This document shows positions 59,367 to 64,000 of a stretch of DNA of 64,000 nucleotides, piece after piece; within the stretch, counting starts at the first letter, position 1; each line of letters starts with the position of its first letter. The stretch is from positions 124,001 through 188,000 of the forward strand of contig OY763490.2 of the NCBI GenBank assembly GCA_963667505.2. The letters are read 5' to 3'. The position numbers were made by a program, and so were the translations under genes. This DNA comes from Aldehydirespirator sp963667505. Its GTDB lineage: Bacteria > Actinomycetota > Acidimicrobiia > Acidimicrobiales > Aldehydirespiratoraceae. A model generated the notes under the pieces. That model was not told the origin of the DNA, ran no database searches, and saw nothing but the letters and a program-made list of their open reading frames with translations.

Positions 59367-61349
59367 GTGCTCAGACAGCGAGCCCGCACGGTCCGGCTCA
59401 TCGCGGCGGCGGTACTCGCCCTGATCGTCTTGCTGCCGTCGGTGGCGGCCGCCCAAGACTTCGAATCCGGCTCAGGCACAGACTCAGGCACCGGGAGGGA
59501 GACGCCCGGCACCCCGGCTCCCGAGGACGGAGACTCGGGCGCAGGCCCGGCCCGGGTGTCTTGCGAGGAGGCGTCCGACGACTTCGTTCTGCTCTGCTAC
59601 GCCTACGAGTTCATCACGACCTGGCACGTGGACAGTGTCGAAGCCGAGGATCTGGCAGCCGCGGCCGAGCGAGGCGTGCGAGAGGCAGGACTGGCACCCC
59701 GTGCTGGCGACCCCGCCGAGGCCTGCGCGCTGCCCGCGCCCGAGTTCGAGCAGACCTGCGCGGCGATCGACGCCGTCGCCGACGTCCCAGCCGCGGTCTG
59801 GGCGGCCACCGCCGCGATGCTCGAGGCCTTGGGCGATCCGCACACGGGCCTCCTGACCGCGAAGCAATACGGGGCGTTCGAGAAGCGGTTGGAGCAGGGA
59901 GAGCCTTTCGTCGGCATCGGCGTGAAGCTGGGCCTGCTGTCCGGCCTGACGCCATGCTCGGTTCTCTCGGCGACTTGCCGGCTGGTCATCTCCGAGGTGA
60001 TGCCGGACAGCCCCGCCGAGCGGGCGGGCTTGAGAGCCGACGACATCATCGTGGAGTTGGACGGCCTGGTCCCCGCCGGGGTCGGGTGCGGTCTCACCGA
60101 CCTGCGCACCTTCGAGCCCGGCACCCGAGTGGCGGTCAAGGTGGAACGCGACGGCCGCGAGCAGAACTTCCAGATCGACGCGGCCGCGATCAACCTCCCC
60201 GTCGCGGCGGGGCGAATCGTGGACGGCGACATCGGCTACCTGCGTCTGGACTCGTTCAGCAGGTTCTCCGACGAGGCGATGAGCAGGGAGTTCGGGGCCC
60301 TGCTCGAGTCCGGCGCGGAGTCGCTGGTGTTGGACCTTCGAGGCAACCCCGGCGGCTTCCTGCAAGCGGTCGTGGACATAGCGAGCCTGTTCCTCAACGA
60401 TCAGGCGGTGGTGACCCAGGAGGTCTCGCGCGAGGAGGTGGTGCTGCACCGGGCCGAAAAGCATCAAGGCTCCCCCGATCCGACAGTGCTTCCCATGGTC
60501 GTGGCGGTGGACGGGTTTTCGGCCTCCGCGTCGGAGCTGCTCACACTGGCCCTCAGGGACCACGGGCGGGCCACGATCGTCGGTTCGGTCACCTATGGCA
60601 AGAACACGGGCCAGCTCACCAGGACCGTGGAGTCCGCGGACGGGTCGGTGCTGGGCGCGGTACGCCTGACCGTGCTGAGATGGCTCAGTCCCGAGGGCAT
60701 CAGCGCGGCTGGGGGGATCGAGCCCGATGTGGCCGTCACCTTCGCGACGTGCGGCCACCCGGTCGGAATGGCCCGCCAGGCGGTGGCGGCTGCCAGGCTG
60801 CCAGGCGCGGAACTAGCCGACATCGGCCAGGCCGGCGAACGCTTCGATGCGGTCCAGACGCTCCTCGACGATGGCGTGCTCGAAGGCACCGAGTGCCAGC
60901 GCGGCATGTTCTGTCCCGACGATCCGGTCAGCCGGGCCGCCCTCGCGGTGTGGCTGGTGCGCGTCCTCGACGGCGCCGATCCCGAGCCGGGAAGCACCAG
61001 CACGTTCGAGGACATCGACCCGTCCTCGTGGTGGGCGCCGCATGTGGAGCGTCTCGCCGAGTTGGGCGTAACCGTGGGATGCCGGAGGGCGCCGGCCTGG
61101 TTCTGCCCGTTACAGCCGGTGAGCCGGGCCCAGGCCGCGACGATGCTGAGAACGGCGTTTGGCTTCAAGGCGGCCGTTCCCGCGGGTTTCGTCGACATCT
61201 CGGACAACGCGGTGGCCGCCGACGCCTCGGCGCTGTTCGCGGTGGGCGTCACTGCGGGGTGCTCCGCCAGTCCGCTGCGCTTCTGTCCGCATCAGGCCAC
61301 GAGCCGGGGCGCGATGGCGGTCTTGCTGGAACGGGCCAGGAGCTACTAG
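59367..61349 (+). CDS. S41 C-terminal processing-type protease with PDZ and SLH-like repeats
   Basis: This 660-residue secreted protein has a signal peptide (VRLIAAAVLALIVLLPSVAAA), a linker, an S41 N-domain, a PDZ domain near 190-270 (VISEVMPDSPAERAGLRADD), and an S41 catalytic domain. The Ser/Lys dyad is S387 (GFSASASE) and K412 (TYGKNTGQ), with the 25-residue spacing of Prc. The C-terminal 180 residues carry SLH-like repeats with Cys pairs (ECQRGMFCPDDPVSRAALAV, GCRRAPAWFCPLQPVSRAQA, GCSASPLRFCPHQATSRGAM). The GTG at 59367 gives a proper signal peptide. Confidence 0.9.
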   Translation: MLRQRARTVRLIAAAVLALIVLLPSVAAAQDFESGSGTDSGTGRETPGTPAPEDGDSGAGPARVSCEEASDDFVLLCYAYEFITTWHVDSVEAEDLAAAAERGVREAGLAPRAGDPAEACALPAPEFEQTCAAIDAVADVPAAVWAATAAMLEALGDPHTGLLTAKQYGAFEKRLEQGEPFVGIGVKLGLLSGLTPCSVLSATCRLVISEVMPDSPAERAGLRADDIIVELDGLVPAGVGCGLTDLRTFEPGTRVAVKVERDGREQNFQIDAAAINLPVAAGRIVDGDIGYLRLDSFSRFSDEAMSREFGALLESGAESLVLDLRGNPGGFLQAVVDIASLFLNDQAVVTQEVSREEVVLHRAEKHQGSPDPTVLPMVVAVDGFSASASELLTLALRDHGRATIVGSVTYGKNTGQLTRTVESADGSVLGAVRLTVLRWLSPEGISAAGGIEPDVAVTFATCGHPVGMARQAVAAARLPGAELADIGQAGERFDAVQTLLDDGVLEGTECQRGMFCPDDPVSRAALAVWLVRVLDGADPEPGSTSTFEDIDPSSWWAPHVERLAELGVTVGCRRAPAWFCPLQPVSRAQAATMLRTAFGFKAAVPAGFVDISDNAVAADASALFAVGVTAGCSASPLRFCPHQATSRGAMAVLLERARSY

Positions 61350-61396
61350 CGCCTGCTCTTCTGAGCACTGCTCCTTCCAAAGCGGTGTCTTTCGAG

Positions 61397-61439
61397 ATTG
61401 GTGAAGAAGTGGGTATGCAGCGCCCATTTCGTCGCCAAT
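61397..61439. repeat. 17-bp stem palindrome between protease and map genes
   Basis: ATTGGTGAAGAAGTGGG (61397-61413) and CCCATTTCGTCGCCAAT (61423-61439) pair over 17 positions with two G-U and one mismatch, around a 9-nt loop. It shares the ATTGG/CCAAT ends with the dispersed palindrome but has a different core. Confidence 0.7.
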
Positions 61440-61471
61440 TTGCAGCGTGCGCCGCTCTACGCTGGGCCGGG

Positions 61472-62434
61472 ATGGCCAAGCGAAAGCGGCGTGTCGCCGG
61501 CCCGGCGGGAGCGGTGTCGATCCCGGTGTCCGACCCGCCGGTCCGGCCCGGTCTGGTGAGCTCGCGCCGCACGGTCCCGTCGGGGATCGAGCGGCCGCCC
61601 TACGCCCGGACGCCGGAGGGAGAGCCCGGCCCTTCGACTGCGTCGCCGGTGCGCACCCCCGAGGAACTGGACGCCATGAGACGGACCGGGGCGCTGGCGG
61701 CCGAGGTGCTGATCTCGGCCTGCGAGCAGGTCAGGCCGGGTATCACGACCGACGCCATTGACCGGTTCGTGCACGAGGCCTCCGTCGCGGCGGGCGCCTA
61801 TCCGAGCCCGCTCGGCTACCGGGGGTTTCCGAAGTCGGTGTGCACGTCGGTGAACGAAGTGATCTGCCACGGGATCCCCGACTCGCGCCCCATCGGCGAC
61901 GGCGACATAATCAACATCGACGTCACCGTGTACCGCGAGGGCGTGCACGGCGACACGTCGGTGACGCTGATGGTGGGGGAGGTGGACGACCACTCTCGCC
62001 GGCTGGTGGCCGAGACTCGCACGGCGCTGTACGCGGGCATCGCCTCGGTGAAGGCTCGGGCGACGGTGTCGGAGATCGGCCGGGCCATCCAGAACCATGC
62101 TCTCCGGCATCGTCTTGGCGTGGTGCGGGAGTTCATCGGCCATGGTGTGGGAACCGAGTTCCACGGCGGGCTGCAAGTGCCCCACTACTACGACCGGCGG
62201 GCCTCGAGGCTGCTGGCGGAGGCGATGACCTTCACGATCGAGCCGATGCTCACCCTCGGTTCGCCCCAGGTGGAGATGTGGGACGACGGGTGGACGGCGG
62301 TTACTGCCGACGGCCGGCGCACCGCGCAGTTCGAGCACACCCTGGCGTGCACCGCCGACGGCGCCGAGATCCTGACCCGCACGAAGTCCGGGGAGTGCGC
62401 CCACGACATCTTCACCGAGCCGGTCGCCGCCTAG
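61472..62434 (+). CDS. map: methionine aminopeptidase, type I
   Basis: A 320-residue MetAP with an N-terminal extension of about 70 residues rich in Pro/Arg before the pita-bread fold. Metal ligands are present in IINIDVTVYREGVHGDTSVT (two Asp), FIGHGVGTEFH (His), FTIEPML (Glu) and AQFEHTLACT (Glu). It removes initiator methionine. The length and extension resemble the mycobacterial MapB type. The ATG at 61472 is the first that includes the extension. Confidence 0.94.
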   Translation: MAKRKRRVAGPAGAVSIPVSDPPVRPGLVSSRRTVPSGIERPPYARTPEGEPGPSTASPVRTPEELDAMRRTGALAAEVLISACEQVRPGITTDAIDRFVHEASVAAGAYPSPLGYRGFPKSVCTSVNEVICHGIPDSRPIGDGDIINIDVTVYREGVHGDTSVTLMVGEVDDHSRRLVAETRTALYAGIASVKARATVSEIGRAIQNHALRHRLGVVREFIGHGVGTEFHGGLQVPHYYDRRASRLLAEAMTFTIEPMLTLGSPQVEMWDDGWTAVTADGRRTAQFEHTLACTADGAEILTRTKSGECAHDIFTEPVAA

Positions 62435-62445
62435 CGGGCCGGTGC

Positions 62446-62886
62446 TCAGGCGGAGTCGAGCTTCTCTCGAACCGCGGCCTGAACCTCGTCGGCCACCGTT
62501 TCGGCGTCCTCGTGCTCCCAGAACCGCAGAACCGTCCATCCGGCCTGTTGCAGGTATGCGGTGGTCTCGGCGTCGCGTTCGACGTTGCGGGCGATCTTGG
62601 CGGCCCAGTACTCGGAGTTGGTGGCGGGCTGGGTGTGGTGCTCGGGGCAGCCGTGCCAGTAGCAGCCGTCCACGAACACCGCGATCTTGGTCTTGCGCAG
62701 CACCAGGTCGGCGGTGCGGGCCAGCTCGGGCTGGGGCCGGGCCGACACTCGGAACCGGATGCCTCGCCGGTGCACGGCCGAGCGCACGGCCAACTCCGGC
62801 TTGGTGTCGCGGCTGCGATTGCCCTGCATCGACTTGCGCGTGGCCGGCGACGAAGCCCAGGACTCGCTCCCAGAGCCCGCTCCCAC
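62446..62886 (-). CDS. vsr: Vsr-type very short patch repair endonuclease
   Basis: A 146-residue Vsr protein with RKSMQGNRSRDTKPELAVRS, FRVSARPQPELARTADLVL, the catalytic/zinc segment AVFVDGCYWHGCPEHH and WAAKIARNVERDAET. Vsr nicks at T:G mismatches left by deamination of 5-methylcytosine. The GTG at 62886 gives the usual N-terminus; the ORF is open further upstream. No Dcm-type methyltransferase gene is in the window. It converges with map. Confidence 0.88.
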   Translation of the reverse strand: MGAGSGSESWASSPATRKSMQGNRSRDTKPELAVRSAVHRRGIRFRVSARPQPELARTADLVLRKTKIAVFVDGCYWHGCPEHHTQPATNSEYWAAKIARNVERDAETTAYLQQAGWTVLRFWEHEDAETVADEVQAAVREKLDSA

Positions 62887-63001
62887 AAGGCCCGACGGTA
62901 GCGGCCCGGCGACAGGCGACGCTCGGCCACCAACTGGCGCGGACTGCTGACACCCGCTGGCTCGGGTAATGACCGTCCAGGAGGTCGCCGCCCGGGACTT
63001 C

Positions 63002-63105
63002 GCGGCGGCCGTCAGTCTGAGCGTCATAACTCCACGCAAGCCCCAGCATCCACGCGGCGGCCGTCAGTCTGAGCGTCATAACTGCACGCAAGCCCCAGCA
63101 TCCAC
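63002..63105. repeat. 52-bp tandem duplication
   Basis: Two 52-bp units (63002-63053 and 63054-63105), each starting GCGGCGGCCGTCAGTCTGAG, differ at a single base (ACTCCAC versus ACTGCAC). They lie upstream of the PhoX-like gene in the gap after vsr. Confidence 0.92.
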
Positions 63106-63223
63106 AGCCGTGGTCGCACAATAATGCAAGCGGATAGTCAGCATCCGCGGAACTCACCGTTCACGGCGGCGGCTGTCCACCCCGAGCACAGGCTCTTGTG
63201 TCGCCATAGCAAAGGAGTCGTCC

Positions 63224-64000
63224 ATGTCGTCAGCCGATCCCCGCCCGAACCTGCCCGCCCCACCGTCCGGGCATCGGCCCGACGGCGGGGATCCCTCCGA
63301 CGCCGGGCGCGGCGAGCCGTCCCGCGGTGCGCCGTTCGCGGCTGTCGCCGAACGTCGCTTAGGTCGTCGTTCCGTCCTCAAGGGAGCGGCCGCCGCCCCG
63401 CTGCTGGTTGCTGTCGCGCCCGCGGCTGCAGCCGCTCAGAGCTCCACCTCCGAGGAAGCGGCGGCTCTCGTTGATGCGGCGACCTCCGACGATGCGGCCT
63501 CCTCTGCTGGCGACGGGGCCGGAGCGGCGCCGACCACCGGGCCCTCGCTCGGGTTCGCGCCCATCGAGCTCAACCACGAGGATGCGGTGGTCGTCCCCGA
63601 CGGCTATGAGTCGAAGGTCTTGATGCGCTGGGGCGACCCGCTGCGGACCGGCACCAAGCGCATGACCATCGACAACGCCACCCGGGCGCGCCAGGAGAGG
63701 ACTTTCGGCTGGAACGCCGACCTCAACGCCTACTTCCCGGTCGGCGACGGCTCCGACTCCGAGCCTGCGGGCCTGATGTGCGTGAACCATGAGTACACGG
63801 AGGGGGCGCGCATGTTCAGGGACTACGACATTGAGAGTCCCACCCGAAGGCAGGTGGACGTGGAGATCGCGGCCCACGGTATGAGCATCGCGATGCTGCG
63901 CCGCGGCGACAGCGGCTGGACGGTGGACCTCCGCTCCAAGCTGAACCGGCGCATCACCGGCTTCACGACCATGGAGATCACCGGCCCGCTGGCCAGCCAC
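63224..64000 (+). CDS. PhoX-family (DUF839) Tat-exported phosphatase, partial
   Basis: The first 259 codons are present and the C-terminus is beyond the window. A twin-arginine signal follows a long polar N-region: RLGRRSVLKGAAAAPLLVAV near residues 45-64, then Ala-rich cleavage sequence. The mature part has IELNHEDAVVVPDGYESKVL, MRWGDPL and AGLMCVNHEYT, typical of the PhoX/DUF839 family of calcium-dependent alkaline phosphatases. An AAAGGAG site lies 7 nt before the ATG. Confidence 0.88.
   Translation, partial: MSSADPRPNLPAPPSGHRPDGGDPSDAGRGEPSRGAPFAAVAERRLGRRSVLKGAAAAPLLVAVAPAAAAAQSSTSEEAAALVDAATSDDAASSAGDGAGAAPTTGPSLGFAPIELNHEDAVVVPDGYESKVLMRWGDPLRTGTKRMTIDNATRARQERTFGWNADLNAYFPVGDGSDSEPAGLMCVNHEYTEGARMFRDYDIESPTRRQVDVEIAAHGMSIAMLRRGDSGWTVDLRSKLNRRITGFTTMEITGPLASH

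Noticed and set aside
59225..62434. 1069-codon plus-strand frame containing the methionine aminopeptidase
   Set aside because: The part before 61472 lies out of frame over the S41 protease gene, whose own frame has a signal peptide, PDZ domain and catalytic dyad.

Overview
The window is high-GC actinobacterial DNA. An F420-type LLM oxidoreductase, GTG/TTG starts, 4-bp ATGA/GTGA operon overlaps and an S41 protease ending in Cys-containing SLH-like repeats suggest an uncultured member of the Acidimicrobiia. That placement is an inference from family content. No rRNA, tRNA or CRISPR array was found.

Layout. 1-2.3 kb (minus): a corrinoid C1-transfer operon (corrinoid protein, DUF1638, 'virulence factor' family protein, methyl-THF methyltransferase cut by the window edge) behind a palindromic operator, divergent from leuS (2.5-5.4 kb). 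5.4-9.9 kb: a toxin-antitoxin and relic zone with a frameshifted DUF4258/DUF2283 pair, a YcaQ-like protein, a truncated antitoxin-like ORF, an IS21 istB relic and a HipBA module with operator repeats. 10-14.5 kb: a Fur/Zur-type regulator, Fe-type alcohol dehydrogenase, esterase, WD40 protein and COG0523 GTPase, plausibly a metal-responsive set. 14.6-20.6 kb: housekeeping and miscellaneous enzymes (PPOX-like, Nudix, septum-formation lipoprotein, aquaporin, two amidohydrolases, Tag glycosylase). 20.8-26.5 kb: a three-subunit molybdopterin oxidoreductase (catalytic, FeS, NrfD-type membrane subunit) followed by a split ThDP decarboxylase like ComDE. 26.8-28.3 kb: a thiolase-like protein.

29.4-45.9 kb is the most striking part: a catabolic island flanked by direct repeats. 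The repeats hold a retropepsin-like gene plus the 3' part of an acyl-CoA-dehydrogenase-like gene. The left copy is truncated and the right copy (46.4-47.5 kb) is intact; 569 bp of them look identical, at an offset of 17,598 bp. The island encodes a CUT1 sugar ABC transporter without its ATPase, a Gfo/Idh/MocA oxidoreductase, a SIS isomerase/deaminase, a DUF2090 aldolase-like protein, a NagA-ROK deacetylase-kinase fusion, an L-fuconate dehydratase, a GH4 glycosidase, an L-fucose dehydrogenase-type AKR, an L-fuconolactonase-type amidohydrolase, FucU mutarotase and a LacI regulator. Near-identical LacI-type palindromes lie at the same spacing from the promoters of the ABC operon and of fucU. Together this reads as uptake and intracellular breakdown of a fucose- and N-acetylhexosamine-containing glycan, joining the non-phosphorylative L-fucose route to amino-sugar catabolism.

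46.4-52.4 kb (minus): the intact flavoprotein, a class III aminotransferase, a NicX-like protein, an agmatinase-family ureohydrolase and a PatB-like aminotransferase, probably catabolism of N-containing compounds. 52.5-64 kb: SPFH protein, amidohydrolase, LLM oxidoreductase, Ppx/GppA, alpha/beta hydrolase, CDF transporter, S41 protease with SLH-like repeats, methionine aminopeptidase, Vsr-like endonuclease and the start of a Tat-exported PhoX-family protein.

Two sequence themes recur: a dispersed about 45-bp palindrome (AATTGGCAGC...GCTGCCAATT; five intergenic copies plus a half copy), and short tandem repeats at gene edges with 3n periods inside genes and various periods outside them.
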